From positions 1 to 37,630 of the IMG/VR virus record IMGVR_UViG_3300027797_001432: a stretch of DNA of 37,630 bases; one strand, written 5' to 3'. The translations under genes and the position numbers were made by a program. Numbering within the stretch: the first letter of the stretch is position 1; each line of letters opens with the position of its first letter. This document shows, in pieces, positions 1 through 8,003 of this stretch. Origin of the DNA: a virus. Below the pieces are notes generated by a model. That model was not told the DNA's origin. It saw nothing but the letters and a program-made list of their open reading frames with translations, and did no database searches.

Positions 1-1
1 T

Positions 2-1060
2 CTTAGTTTTGACGATGAAGATCGTTTTGGATCTATGAAAGGCGGACGTTTTGATGATGAAGATCGTTTTGGATCTATGAAAGGCGGACGTTTTGATGAT
101 GAAGATCGTTTTGGATCTATGAAAGGCGGACGTTTTGGTAGAGAACCAGAAGAAACTATTTATGAGTTAGAAATCGGTGAGGAAATGGAAGGAGACGTTG
201 GTTTAGGTGAAGACCTTGATGAAATGTACATGGATGAAGATATGTCTTATGAAGATCTTGGTGAAATGTATGTGGATGAAGATATGACCTATGAAGACCT
301 TGACGAAATGTTTGTTGAAGAAGAATCTGAAGTAGATTTTGAAAGTTTACCTAAAATGAATTTAAACAAATATAAAGTACACGAATCTAAACAAAAAACA
401 GGAAGTGCATCAAAATTTAAATATAGTAAAAAACCAAACCAAGAAGGTGGGTTTGACACAAAAATGAAAGAAGGTTCTAAACGTTATGGAAAATCAGGTA
501 AAGCTAATTTTGATTACGATAACGAAGACCCAAATTCAGAAATTGTGATGAAAATTGTGAACAAAATTACTAAAGGTAAAAAAATTGAAACTAAAGAGGC
601 TTCAAGAACATTGGCAAACAACAGAAAGGTAAAAAGAAACTTAATGGCGTCACCAAGTCAATTGAAAGAAGAAGTTGAAGTACTAAGAGAAAAGAATGAC
701 GAATACAGAAAAGCCCTTGATTTGTTTAGAACAAAATTAAATGAGGTGGCGGTATTCAATTCTAACTTGGCATACGCAACAAGATTGTTCACAGAACATT
801 CAACAACTAAACCAGAAAAAATAAATATTTTGAGAAGATTCGATAATGTTGAATCTTTAAAAGAATCCAAAAATCTTTATCAAATTCTTAAAGGTGAATT
901 ATCTAACAATAATTTATCTGATAATAGTATTAACGAATCATTTAATAGAACCGTAACAAAATCTCCGTCTACGGGATCTTCGGTTAATTTAATTGAATCA
1001 AAAACATACGAAAATCCACAATTCTTAAGAATGAAAGACTTAATGGGTAAAATAAAATAA
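2..1060 (+). CDS. Prohead scaffold/core-like protein (5' end outside window)
   Basis: Probably the internal scaffold around which the T4-like capsid assembles (gp22 role). The reading frame is open from base 2, so the ATG at 35 is unlikely to be the true start and the gene probably begins upstream. The visible N-terminal part is a 14-residue tandem repeat, MKGGRFDDEDRFGS, followed by a very acidic stretch with repeated Met-Tyr-x-Asp-Glu-Asp elements (about residues 45-100 from the ATG at 35). A basic region follows, then a predicted helical or coiled-coil segment (about 205-250). The C-terminal part contains (I/L)-x-E sites, SINES and NLIES, resembling T4 prohead-protease sites. It lies directly before the major capsid gene, where T4 has gene 22. 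The identification rests on position, charge and coiled coil rather than clear homology; a fusion with another core protein is possible. Confidence 0.6.
   Translation, partial: LSFDDEDRFGSMKGGRFDDEDRFGSMKGGRFDDEDRFGSMKGGRFGREPEETIYELEIGEEMEGDVGLGEDLDEMYMDEDMSYEDLGEMYVDEDMTYEDLDEMFVEEESEVDFESLPKMNLNKYKVHESKQKTGSASKFKYSKKPNQEGGFDTKMKEGSKRYGKSGKANFDYDNEDPNSEIVMKIVNKITKGKKIETKEASRTLANNRKVKRNLMASPSQLKEEVEVLREKNDEYRKALDLFRTKLNEVAVFNSNLAYATRLFTEHSTTKPEKINILRRFDNVESLKESKNLYQILKGELSNNNLSDNSINESFNRTVTKSPSTGSSVNLIESKTYENPQFLRMKDLMGKIK
8..136 (+). repeat. 42-bp in-frame tandem repeat in scaffold-like gene
   Basis: Two complete identical 42-bp units at 35-76 and 77-118 are flanked by a partial unit on each side (8-34 and 119-136). 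Each unit encodes MKGGRFDDEDRFGS. The upstream partial differs at one synonymous base (GAC for GAT). The array may extend to the left of the window. Confidence 0.9.
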
Positions 1061-1083
1061 AATAAACTTTTTAAAACAAACGT

Positions 1084-1093
1084 ATATTTATAA
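1084..1093 (+). promoter_or_regulatory. Candidate late promoter motif before the major capsid gene
   Basis: ATATTTATAA lies 40 bases before the capsid ATG, inside a small AT palindrome. It fits the RTATTTATWW pattern seen before other genes here. The following leader is A-rich and has no clear Shine-Dalgarno sequence. The promoter role is inferred from position and recurrence only. Confidence 0.35.
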
Positions 1094-1133
1094 TATACAT
1101 AAATAAAAAATAAAGCAAAAAAAACAAATAAAA

Positions 1134-3014
1134 ATGGGAGCATTATTAGAATCAGGTCTTGTTGGTAATATTGGGTTAAAACACCTTAAAGTTATCAAAG
1201 AAGACACAATTAACAAATGGGATAGATTAGGATTCCTTGAAGGCCTTAAAGGTCACCTAAAAGAAAACGTAGCACAGTTATATGAAAACCAAGCTTCTTT
1301 CTTGATTAACGAATCAACTTCTGAAACTTCTAACGGAGCGTTCGAAACTGTTGTTTTCCCTATCGTAAGAAGAGTTTTCTCTAAATTGTTAGCGAATGAT
1401 ATCGTATCAGTACAAGCAATGAACTTACCAATCGGTAAATTGTTCTTCTTTGTACCTCGTATCCAAGGATATAACCCAAATGCGGCTAACCCTGATGGAA
1501 CTCACTATTCACCAATAGGATCACCTCAAGCAATTGCTGACACACAAAATGATCCAAATCAAGGTTATCCTGGATATACTGCACAACCAAACGCACCATA
1601 CACTAAAAATCTTTATGATTTATTTTATGAAGGTAATGAGGCAGGATTAGATCCTCCAGGATTGTTTGATTACTCAAAAGGTCAATGGACTGCGGTAACT
1701 CAACCGGCTATTGCACAAGTATGGTCAGGTTCAAACTTAGTTGCAGCGACTGACCAATTTGATGGTATAAATACAAGAAAAATGATTGTTAAACTTTGTG
1801 GATTTAATAACGCAGGTGTTGGTAAATTAATCGGACCTGATGGTAACGAAATCGATACTGAAACTTTCCTTTCAGATCTTAAAATAACTGCCGATTTAAG
1901 TGTATTAACAGGATCTACAGGTTGTCCTAATTTAGATGAAATTGGGTCTACAAATTTATCCGCACCATTATTATTTAGAGTTGTTACTCAAATTTATGGT
2001 AAAGGTATTGTACAACCAACATCAACTAACGCACCTACAACATTCCCAGGAACTGGTAATGGTGGAAATTATAATGACATATGTTCACAAGAGGGTTGTA
2101 TCTATTTAGAAGTTGACCTTTCTTGTCCAGCATGTGTTGATTGTTCAGAGACTACATTAGATGGTTACACAGGAACTACAATTGGAGGATTTTCGGCTAA
2201 TACTGCGGTTTTAGGATCATCTCCATTCATAGCGGTTTATAGAAGATATAAAAGTTTAGAATTTGAAGATCAAATTGGTGAAGTTTCTTTTGACCTTGAG
2301 TCAGTTACAGTATCTGTTACAGAAAGAAAACTAAGAGCACAATGGTCTCCTGAATTAGCACAAGACGTTGCTGCATTCCATAACATCGACGCTGAGGCTG
2401 AATTGACGGCATTGTTGTCAGAACAAGTTGCGGCTGAGATCGACCGTGAAATTTTACGTGACTTACGTAAAGGAGCGGCTTGGAACCTACGTTGGGATTA
2501 CAACGGATGGAGAAGATTGAGTTTAACAACTTCTTATACTCAAAAAGATTGGAACCAAACTTTGATCACTGCGATCAATCAGTTGTCGGCACAAATCCAC
2601 AAATCTACTTTAAGAGGTGGAGCTAACTGGATCGTTGTTTCTTCTGAGGTTTCTGCAATCTTTGATGACTTAGAATACTTCCACGTATCTAACGCATCTC
2701 CTGAGCAAGATCAGTATAACATGGGTATTGAGAGAGTTGGTACTTTGTCAGGACGTTACCAAGTTTACCGTGATCCTTACTTCCCACCAAACACAATTTT
2801 GATCGGACACAAAGGAACATCATTGTTAGACACAGGTTACATCTACGCACCGTACGTACCTCTACAATTAACACCTACAATGTACAACCCATTCAACTTT
2901 ACACCTATAAAAGGTATTATGACAAGATACGCTAAGAAAATGGTTAACAACCGTTTCTACGCAAGAGTCACAGTTGATGGAGTTAGAACATTTGACTTAA
3001 GAGAATTGAGATAA
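1134..3014 (+). CDS. Major capsid protein, T4 gp23-like
   Basis: Forms the hexamers of the phage head (HK97 fold in the gp23 family). The N-terminus (GLKHLKVIKED... then NQASFLINESTSE) followed by a segment around residues 70-110 with VVFPIVRRVFSKLLANDIVSVQAMNLP arranged as in gp23, and the C-terminal NRFYARVTVDGV, are family hallmarks. I58-N59-E60 followed by S61 matches the (I/L)-x-E prohead-protease consensus and lies close to the T4 cleavage position (E65), so about 60 residues are probably removed on maturation. At 626 aa it is about 100 longer than T4 gp23 (521 aa); the extra length seems to lie in residues 125-370 and includes a cysteine cluster at about 317-336. A strong terminator follows. 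Codon choice looks better optimised (more GC-ending codons) than in its neighbours, as expected for the most abundant protein. Confidence 0.96.
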   Translation: MGALLESGLVGNIGLKHLKVIKEDTINKWDRLGFLEGLKGHLKENVAQLYENQASFLINESTSETSNGAFETVVFPIVRRVFSKLLANDIVSVQAMNLPIGKLFFFVPRIQGYNPNAANPDGTHYSPIGSPQAIADTQNDPNQGYPGYTAQPNAPYTKNLYDLFYEGNEAGLDPPGLFDYSKGQWTAVTQPAIAQVWSGSNLVAATDQFDGINTRKMIVKLCGFNNAGVGKLIGPDGNEIDTETFLSDLKITADLSVLTGSTGCPNLDEIGSTNLSAPLLFRVVTQIYGKGIVQPTSTNAPTTFPGTGNGGNYNDICSQEGCIYLEVDLSCPACVDCSETTLDGYTGTTIGGFSANTAVLGSSPFIAVYRRYKSLEFEDQIGEVSFDLESVTVSVTERKLRAQWSPELAQDVAAFHNIDAEAELTALLSEQVAAEIDREILRDLRKGAAWNLRWDYNGWRRLSLTTSYTQKDWNQTLITAINQLSAQIHKSTLRGGANWIVVSSEVSAIFDDLEYFHVSNASPEQDQYNMGIERVGTLSGRYQVYRDPYFPPNTILIGHKGTSLLDTGYIYAPYVPLQLTPTMYNPFNFTPIKGIMTRYAKKMVNNRFYARVTVDGVRTFDLRELR

Positions 3015-3034
3015 TCAATTAAACTGAATAAGAG

Positions 3035-3064
3035 AAAAGGAGATAAGAAATTATCTCCTTTTTT
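3035..3064 (+). terminator. Rho-independent terminator after the capsid gene
   Basis: A perfect 12-bp stem (AAAAGGAGATAA at 3035-3046 with its complement at 3051-3062) encloses a GAAA tetraloop and ends in a T tract (3059-3064). It starts 21 bases after the capsid stop codon and separates the capsid transcript from the next gene. Confidence 0.92.
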
Positions 3065-3136
3065 GTTATGGGCTAATTTATAACACCATTATGCTCGACC
3101 GATCAAATTAATATCTAACACTAAATAATTTCATAA

Positions 3137-3146
3137 GTATTTATTA
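3137..3146 (+). promoter_or_regulatory. Candidate promoter motif before the T9SS-type gene
   Basis: GTATTTATTA lies 14 bases before the ATG at 3161, after the capsid terminator. The identical 10-mer lies before the gene at 30295. This suggests independent transcription of the downstream gene. The role is inferred. Confidence 0.35.
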
Positions 3147-3160
3147 GTAAATGATATCTT

Positions 3161-5266
3161 ATGAAAAATTCTCTACTTATTTTTTTTGTTATACTAACAA
3201 GTTTTTTTGTTAGATCACAAGTAAGTTCTTACACATTTGGAACATCGACTGGAACATACACACCAATAGTTGGTGGTAGTAATTACGATAACTTTACAAG
3301 TTGGTCAAATACAAACTTTTTAGACGATAATAATTCAACCGCATTAGAATCTATAGGATTTAACTTTGTTTATAATGGAACAACCTATACACAATTTGCA
3401 GTTAATACTAATGGATTTATAACATTAGGTGCGTTACCAACTAATAGTTATTGTCCATTGGGTTCTGGTACGGTTGGTGGTTTCTCATATACCGCAGGGG
3501 CATCAAATAATGTCATATCAGCAATGGGTACTGACTTAATAGGTCGTGGGTCGTTATTGGCGAATAGAACTTTAGGTAGTGCGGTTATTACAATAACTGG
3601 TGGTGATATAAGTCAAATATTGGTTGGGGATAAAGTTAGTGGTGGTGGTGCTGGTATTCCTGCAGGTGCTACGGTACTATCTAAAACCGCAACTACTGTG
3701 ACAATTTCTGCAAATGCAACAAGTAATGGTACCGGATTTCATTTTAGATTTAGTAGGGCAACATTCGGTATCAGATTTCAAACAATAGGAACATCCCCTA
3801 ATAGGACGTTAGTTGTACAATGGACAGGTTGGCAAAGATATACAACATCGGGAGGTTTTGGAGAGTTATATAACTTTCAGATAAGATTAAATGAAACAAC
3901 CAACACAATTAATGTTGTTTATAACATACAAGGACCAACAAGTACTACCCCAACAACATTTCAGGTAGGTTTAAGAGGATCGGCAAACACTGATTTTAAT
4001 AACAGAACAACCACAACAAATTGGTCGTCAACCACTGCAGGGACATTAAACAGTTCAACAGTTACACTATCAAATACAGTTAAACCAACTTCAGGATTAA
4101 TATATACGTGGACACCACCCGTTATTCCCGTTTGTTCAGGAACACCAAACCCAGGAAACACACTTTCTTCTTCATTAACAACGTCACCAAACGGAACCGT
4201 AAATCTCTCACTACAAAACACTACAACAGGTACGGGAGTAACTTATCAGTGGCAGAGTAGTCCAGATAATTCAACATGGACAAACTTTGGAACGTCATCC
4301 TCTACCCAAACATCACCACCAATCACTTCACCTACTTGGTTTAGATCTACCGTCACTTGTTCAGGAAATAGTGGAATATCAACACCTATTCAAATAACAT
4401 TATCATATTGTACATATAACATAACTAATAATGACCCTACAGGTATTACTTCTGTAACGTTTGGTACAATATCAAATACAAGTATTGGTGGTCCGGCCTA
4501 CAGTGATTTTACCTCACAATCAACTACCGTAGAACAGGGTGGTATTTATCAATTAAATGTTAATGTAAACACAGATGGTAATTGGACAGTAAATACAAAG
4601 GTTTGGATAGATTGGAACCAAAATTACATATTTGAAGTAGGAGAAGAGTATTCTTTGGGTAGTGCAATAAACACCGCTAATGGAATTACATCATTATCCC
4701 CTTTAAATATAACAGTACCAAGCGGAGCAACTTTAGGAGAAACTAGAATGAGAATAGTATCAGTTGAAGCAAGTAATCCTGCACCATTATCGTGCGGTAC
4801 ACAACTTTATGGTGAGGCTGAGGATTATAAACTATTAATAACACCACCAACAAGTCTTCCTGTGGAGTTAATATATTTTGAAGGTTTTGGTTATCAATAT
4901 TATAACACTTTAAAGTGGTCAACTGCGTCGGAATATAACTCAGATTACTTTTCACTTGAAAGAAGTGTGAATGGTGAACAATGGGATTATGTTGGAACCA
5001 CAAAAGCAACGGGAAATAGTACACAAGTGGTTAATTACCTATATGTGGATAATTTTAGATTTAATGGGTTTATTTATTACAAATTAAATCAGTTTGATTT
5101 TGATGGTAATTTTAAAGTGTACGGTCCAATATCAATTAATAATACACACACAAATAAAAAGGTAGTTAAGTATATTAATATATTGGGTCAAGAAGTAAGT
5201 TCAGAAACAAACGGGTTTATTTTTGAGGTCTATGAAGACGGTACAACTAAAAGAATAATTAGATAA
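3161..5266 (+). CDS. Secreted multidomain surface protein with type IX secretion sorting domain
   Basis: 701 aa. Residues 1-19 form a signal peptide (MKNSLLIFFVILTSFFVRS, probable cleavage before Gln20), implying Sec export to the periplasm. Residues 20-320 are a Gly/Ser/Thr/Asn-rich beta domain of the type common in flavobacterial surface proteins, with an IPAGATV element near 168. Residues 325-420 resemble an Ig/PKD-like domain (GVTYQWQSS). Residues 425-560 match a GEVED domain (ending GEAEDYKLLI). From about 566, SLPVELIYFEGF and then LKWSTASEYNSDYFSLERS precede a C-terminal segment (668-701: YINILGQEVSSETNG, then EVYEDGTTKRIIR) typical of flavobacterial type-A T9SS sorting domains. The protein should therefore cross the outer membrane by the host T9SS. 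It has its own leader and sits between a terminator and a convergent gene, like a host-derived moron. Its role is unknown: surface decoration, receptor masking or a virion part are all possible. Confidence 0.82.
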   Translation: MKNSLLIFFVILTSFFVRSQVSSYTFGTSTGTYTPIVGGSNYDNFTSWSNTNFLDDNNSTALESIGFNFVYNGTTYTQFAVNTNGFITLGALPTNSYCPLGSGTVGGFSYTAGASNNVISAMGTDLIGRGSLLANRTLGSAVITITGGDISQILVGDKVSGGGAGIPAGATVLSKTATTVTISANATSNGTGFHFRFSRATFGIRFQTIGTSPNRTLVVQWTGWQRYTTSGGFGELYNFQIRLNETTNTINVVYNIQGPTSTTPTTFQVGLRGSANTDFNNRTTTTNWSSTTAGTLNSSTVTLSNTVKPTSGLIYTWTPPVIPVCSGTPNPGNTLSSSLTTSPNGTVNLSLQNTTTGTGVTYQWQSSPDNSTWTNFGTSSSTQTSPPITSPTWFRSTVTCSGNSGISTPIQITLSYCTYNITNNDPTGITSVTFGTISNTSIGGPAYSDFTSQSTTVEQGGIYQLNVNVNTDGNWTVNTKVWIDWNQNYIFEVGEEYSLGSAINTANGITSLSPLNITVPSGATLGETRMRIVSVEASNPAPLSCGTQLYGEAEDYKLLITPPTSLPVELIYFEGFGYQYYNTLKWSTASEYNSDYFSLERSVNGEQWDYVGTTKATGNSTQVVNYLYVDNFRFNGFIYYKLNQFDFDGNFKVYGPISINNTHTNKKVVKYINILGQEVSSETNGFIFEVYEDGTTKRIIR

Positions 5267-5277
5267 AAATTATTCTT
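5251..5277. terminator. Inverted repeat between convergent stop codons
   Basis: AAGAATAATT (5251-5260) and AATTATTCTT (5268-5277) form a perfect 10-bp stem with a 7-base loop spanning the stop codons of two convergent genes. It may act as a bidirectional terminator, but the stem is AT-rich and lacks a long T tract. Confidence 0.4.
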
Positions 5278-5497
5278 CGGGGGAATTGTTTTTAGATAGT
5301 ATTCTGATAGCTTTAGATAATACTTCTGTTTCTCCAATAGAGAAAGATCCTCTATTATATGATGATTTTACTGACTCAATTAAGTAGTATAATGCATATT
5401 CTTTATCCATTGTAGATAACATTACTTCTAAATGTTCTTCAGACAAAAGAGTTATATTATCAAAGAGGACCCCAAAGTTTTTATTTTCTTGTTCCAT
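5270..5497 (-). CDS. Small protein of unknown function (75 aa)
   Basis: Not recognised. A 75-aa acidic protein, mostly helical by composition, without cysteines, a signal peptide or a membrane segment. It converges with the T9SS-type gene (3 bases between stops) and diverges from the gene at 5526, with a 28-base gap containing TATAAATA on this strand at 5513-5520. That is the classic T4 late-promoter sequence, 15 bases before this ATG, so late expression is plausible. Confidence 0.6.
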   Translation of the reverse strand: MEQENKNFGVLFDNITLLSEEHLEVMLSTMDKEYALYYLIESVKSSYNRGSFSIGETEVLSKAIRILSKNNSPEE

Positions 5498-5512
5498 AAT
5501 TATTAAATGTGA

Positions 5513-5520
5513 TATTTATA
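5513..5520 (-). promoter_or_regulatory. TATAAATA in the divergent intergenic gap
   Basis: TATAAATA on the minus strand equals the T4 late promoter consensus and is 15 bases before the ATG at 5497. On the plus strand the same bases read as ATATTTATAT just before the ATG at 5526, so the site could serve either gene. Inferred. Confidence 0.3.
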
Positions 5521-5525
5521 TAATA

Positions 5526-6446
5526 ATGAATATAAAAGACATTGTAAATAAAATTATTAAGGAAGCGTCATCAGAGAGTGGTAGTCGTGGTTCGTATGTT
5601 GCACCATTACAACCAGGATTTAGAGTCTTTAAAAAAAATATATTAGCACCATTTACAGATGAGGTCGGTCATTATGATAGTCCTTTACTACAGTATGATA
5701 GTTACGACGGGAAAATGGACGAAACCCCAAAACAAATAAAAAAAATTGAGGGGAAAGCCAAAAAAGTTACAAACTACATTAAAAAACATCCACTATCAAC
5801 ATTTAGTGATGATGATGGTAATAGTATAAATCAAACGCCGGGTAGAGGTAAAAAAATTGTACCAATAAAGGAGTCAGATAGCACAATTACTGCTGGTGAG
5901 TATAATGGACCAATTGAAATTGGGTTAAGGAAGTGGAAAACTCACCATTTAGCTCCGTTTACATATGAATTAGATCACGAGGTAAATCACCTTAGCAAAC
6001 AAAAAACACTTAAAAATAATATTAAACGTGTTGTTGGTATGTGGGACAAAAATAAAAACAATTCTTATGAATATGAAGTATATGATGCTCACACAATAAA
6101 TGAAGATCTTGCCGTTTGGTTTGGTAAAAAGAAGAAACCTAAAGGGTCTTCTCAACCAAAAGGACCGTGGGTTGATATTTGTCGTAAGGTTGATGGTAAA
6201 CACCCACCTTGTGGTAGACCTGACACAAATAAAGGATCTTACCCTAAATGTAGGGCGGCTGGAGTTGCTGGTAAAATGAGTGATTCACAAAAAAGATCCG
6301 CATGTCAACAAAAAAGAACCGCCGAGAAAAAAGACACACAAACAGGAAAAGGACAAAAACCTATTATGACATCATACAAAACTAAAAAAGAATCCGTAGA
6401 TTCTTTGGTTGATAACATTTTAATCGAAATTAGAAACTCGTTCTAA
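5526..6446 (+). CDS. Putative capsid-associated protein with internal duplication and Cys-rich phage motif
   Basis: 306 aa, basic and Lys-rich. The N-terminus MNIKDIVNKIIKEAS is a short amphipathic helix ending in I11-K12-E13|A14, resembling the T4 capsid-targeting peptide (MKTYQEFIAE|A). Two similar segments, about residues 20-56 and 121-157, share the pattern G-x-Y-x2-P ... G-x-R ... LAPFT-x-E ... H and are separated by a possible protease site (I114-K115-E116|S117). The C-terminal part (about 216-268) carries GPWVDICRKVDGKHPPCGR and YPKCRAAGVAGKMS with four cysteines, a motif I associate with uncharacterised phage proteins (perhaps the DUF5872 or DUF6321 type, from memory and unverified). 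The last 27 bases overlap the convergent gene that ends at 6420. Function unknown; delivery in the capsid is inference. Confidence 0.6.
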   Translation: MNIKDIVNKIIKEASSESGSRGSYVAPLQPGFRVFKKNILAPFTDEVGHYDSPLLQYDSYDGKMDETPKQIKKIEGKAKKVTNYIKKHPLSTFSDDDGNSINQTPGRGKKIVPIKESDSTITAGEYNGPIEIGLRKWKTHHLAPFTYELDHEVNHLSKQKTLKNNIKRVVGMWDKNKNNSYEYEVYDAHTINEDLAVWFGKKKKPKGSSQPKGPWVDICRKVDGKHPPCGRPDTNKGSYPKCRAAGVAGKMSDSQKRSACQQKRTAEKKDTQTGKGQKPIMTSYKTKKESVDSLVDNILIEIRNSF

Positions 6447-6848
6447 GATATTATGTAGAGAGTTAGTAATCTGTGAATTAACGTCAATTTCATACTTAAG
6501 TCTTCTCTTATCTGCCTCAAGATCAAAAATATATGTTAATCTTTCCCAATCCCTTTCATGTAATTTAACATTATAATTATAAACGTGATTAGTGATTTCA
6601 ACTCTACGATCTGTCATTGTTACAAAAATTTTCATATCGTCATTTTTAAGATAACGTTTATCAGACATTGGGGCTATCATAAATTCTGTATCGCTATGTT
6701 GTATTATTTTAAGACATATTTTAAAACAAGTCTTTTCATATGATAGGGTTTCATCTTGATAAGTTGGTATAATACTTGAAGATTTTTTTGACCAAATGTA
6801 AAATTTAATTTTTAATCTATTGAAGAATCTTTTTATTCTGGTTTTCAT
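6420..6848 (-). CDS. Protein of unknown function (142 aa)
   Basis: Not recognised. I chose the ATG at 6848 (MKTRIKRFFNRLKIKF), giving a basic amphipathic N-terminus. An in-frame ATG at 6881 would add eleven residues (MYICRYKHYID) of less likely coding sequence in the AT-rich intergenic region. The rest is mixed alpha/beta with many charged residues (DDMKIFVTMTDRRVEITNHVYNYNVKL...), without a catalytic motif that I can name. Its 3' end overlaps the convergent gene that ends at 6446. Confidence 0.55.
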   Translation of the reverse strand: MKTRIKRFFNRLKIKFYIWSKKSSSIIPTYQDETLSYEKTCFKICLKIIQHSDTEFMIAPMSDKRYLKNDDMKIFVTMTDRRVEITNHVYNYNVKLHERDWERLTYIFDLEADKRRLKYEIDVNSQITNSLHNILERVSNFD

Positions 6849-6916
6849 ATCTATATAATGTTTGTATCTACAAATATACATAAATTATTTGAATAAAAAA
6901 TATTTTTAAAAAATTT

Positions 6917-7594
6917 TTAACAGTAATCTCCTGAACAATGTCTTTTACCATCAAGACCTTTAATCTTACCTTTACATACTTGAACAGCGTGGCCATTTGA
7001 ATATGCACTTGGGTACACGTCATATTTTGCCTTTGCTGATGCCTTACCTCTTGCACAAAGAGGCGTTCCTGTTTTTTTTCTACCTTCCGCCATAACCATA
7101 TCTTTATCATTCATAGACATTCCCATACCGTCTCTTTCCGTCTCATTCATTAAAAAATCAAAAACTTGATCCATATTGTTTTTTGCTTCAGAAATATGAT
7201 CTTGAGCCCAATCGTGACCGTTCTCTAAAATAGATTCAACCATATCTTGATCCATATCTAATAATATTTCAGATTGTCTTTTCATTTGTTCTAAATTAGA
7301 AAAGAACATATATCTTGATGACATATCTTCTTTAGATTCTGTAATACCATTATCTCCCTTTGCGTTATTTAAATACTCAAAAGATTTTTCTCCGTATATT
7401 TCATAAAGTCTTTTAAAGATTAATGCGGGATTCTTTCTTAAGTAACGTAAAACATCAGCAGGGACATATGGCCCATACTTTTGACCAAAAATACTTTTAA
7501 CTTCTTTTTCTCTTGGAAAAGTTCCTAATTCAGGTTCAACCGTATAATCTGACTCAGATAGAACCTCTCTAATAATTCTGTCTAAATTTCTCAT
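6917..7594 (-). CDS. Putative capsid-associated protein with YPSAYxNG motif
   Basis: 225 aa. The N-terminus MRNLDRIIREVLSES resembles a T4 capsid-targeting peptide; I8-R9-E10|V11 or L12-S13-E14|S15 would suit a gp21-type protease, and a further I-T-E|S site occurs at residues 84-87. The middle part is helical and acidic with many methionines. The C-terminal part (about 175-225) contains CARGKASAKAKYDVYPSAYS and then NGHAVQVCKGKIKGLDGK, a motif widespread in marine phage structural proteins of unknown function; four cysteines suggest disulfides or metal binding. It lies 4 bases after the gene upstream (7599-7982), so both are probably co-transcribed. The virion location is an inference. Confidence 0.6.
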   Translation of the reverse strand: MRNLDRIIREVLSESDYTVEPELGTFPREKEVKSIFGQKYGPYVPADVLRYLRKNPALIFKRLYEIYGEKSFEYLNNAKGDNGITESKEDMSSRYMFFSNLEQMKRQSEILLDMDQDMVESILENGHDWAQDHISEAKNNMDQVFDFLMNETERDGMGMSMNDKDMVMAEGRKKTGTPLCARGKASAKAKYDVYPSAYSNGHAVQVCKGKIKGLDGKRHCSGDYC

Positions 7595-7598
7595 AAAT

Positions 7599-7982
7599 TT
7601 AATTATTTAATCCGTTTTGACCACCTAAAGTGATTGCATTTAATTGTGTAACTTCTGTACCGTAATTGTCAGTCCAAACTGGATGAGGGGATGGAACGCT
7701 TGTCACGGTGTTTCCTGATGGATCACAAATCTCAATACAAATATTCTCTTCTGTGTTTGCACTTCTTGGTATATCAATAATACATTCATGACAATTATCA
7801 TATAGGGTCATTGCCGAATATGTTGTTGCTGAAGCGGTACCAGATATTACGGTACCACAAATAGTTTCTCCTGTTAGTCCATCACTAAATGAATATGTTT
7901 CTCCTGTTGTGGGTATAACCGCACCAAAATCGACTATAAAAGTATTTAATGATGAACATTGTTCTAATGTATAATTTGCCAT
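7599..7982 (-). CDS. Small beta-rich protein, probable virion or fibre-associated
   Basis: 127 aa, Thr/Ser/Gly-rich with six cysteines (CSS, CGT, NCHEC, CIEIC), predicted beta-rich. The style resembles the small protein at 33665-34129 (short beta strands with Cys pairs), but I see no alignable motif. It ends with AITLGGQNGLNN. It lies between tail genes and the YPSAY-motif gene, with 21 bases to the upstream gene. That gap contains the ATATTTATTA motif. A structural role is inferred from context. Confidence 0.5.
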   Translation of the reverse strand: MANYTLEQCSSLNTFIVDFGAVIPTTGETYSFSDGLTGETICGTVISGTASATTYSAMTLYDNCHECIIDIPRSANTEENICIEICDPSGNTVTSVPSPHPVWTDNYGTEVTQLNAITLGGQNGLNN

Positions 7983-7991
7983 ATCTTTATT

Positions 7992-8001
7992 TAATAAATA
8001 T
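7992..8001 (-). promoter_or_regulatory. Candidate promoter motif ATATTTATTA
   Basis: ATATTTATTA on the minus strand lies 9 bases before the ATG at 7982. The context TATTTATTAAATAAA is almost identical to that before the gene at 30295. Inferred role. Confidence 0.35.
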
Positions 8002-8003
8002 CT

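Noticed and set aside
8-136. Tandem 42-bp repeats as a CRISPR array
   Set aside because: Units are directly adjacent with no spacers and stay in frame in a coding sequence.
880-1143. Minus-strand 87-aa hydrophobic open frame
   Set aside because: Antisense of the scaffold-like gene and of an AT-rich leader; hydrophobicity arises from reading A-rich sequence in reverse.
3961-4221. Minus-strand 86-aa open frame inside the T9SS-type gene
   Set aside because: Antisense shadow of Ser/Thr-rich codons; the plus-strand frame has clear domains.
6895-6920. AT palindrome after the YPSAY-motif gene as a terminator
   Set aside because: Consists only of A and T runs, so pairing is weak and expected by chance in this composition.
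6868-7110. Minus-strand 80-aa open frame
   Set aside because: Overlaps the YPSAY-motif gene on the same strand in another frame, with low-complexity content and no motif.
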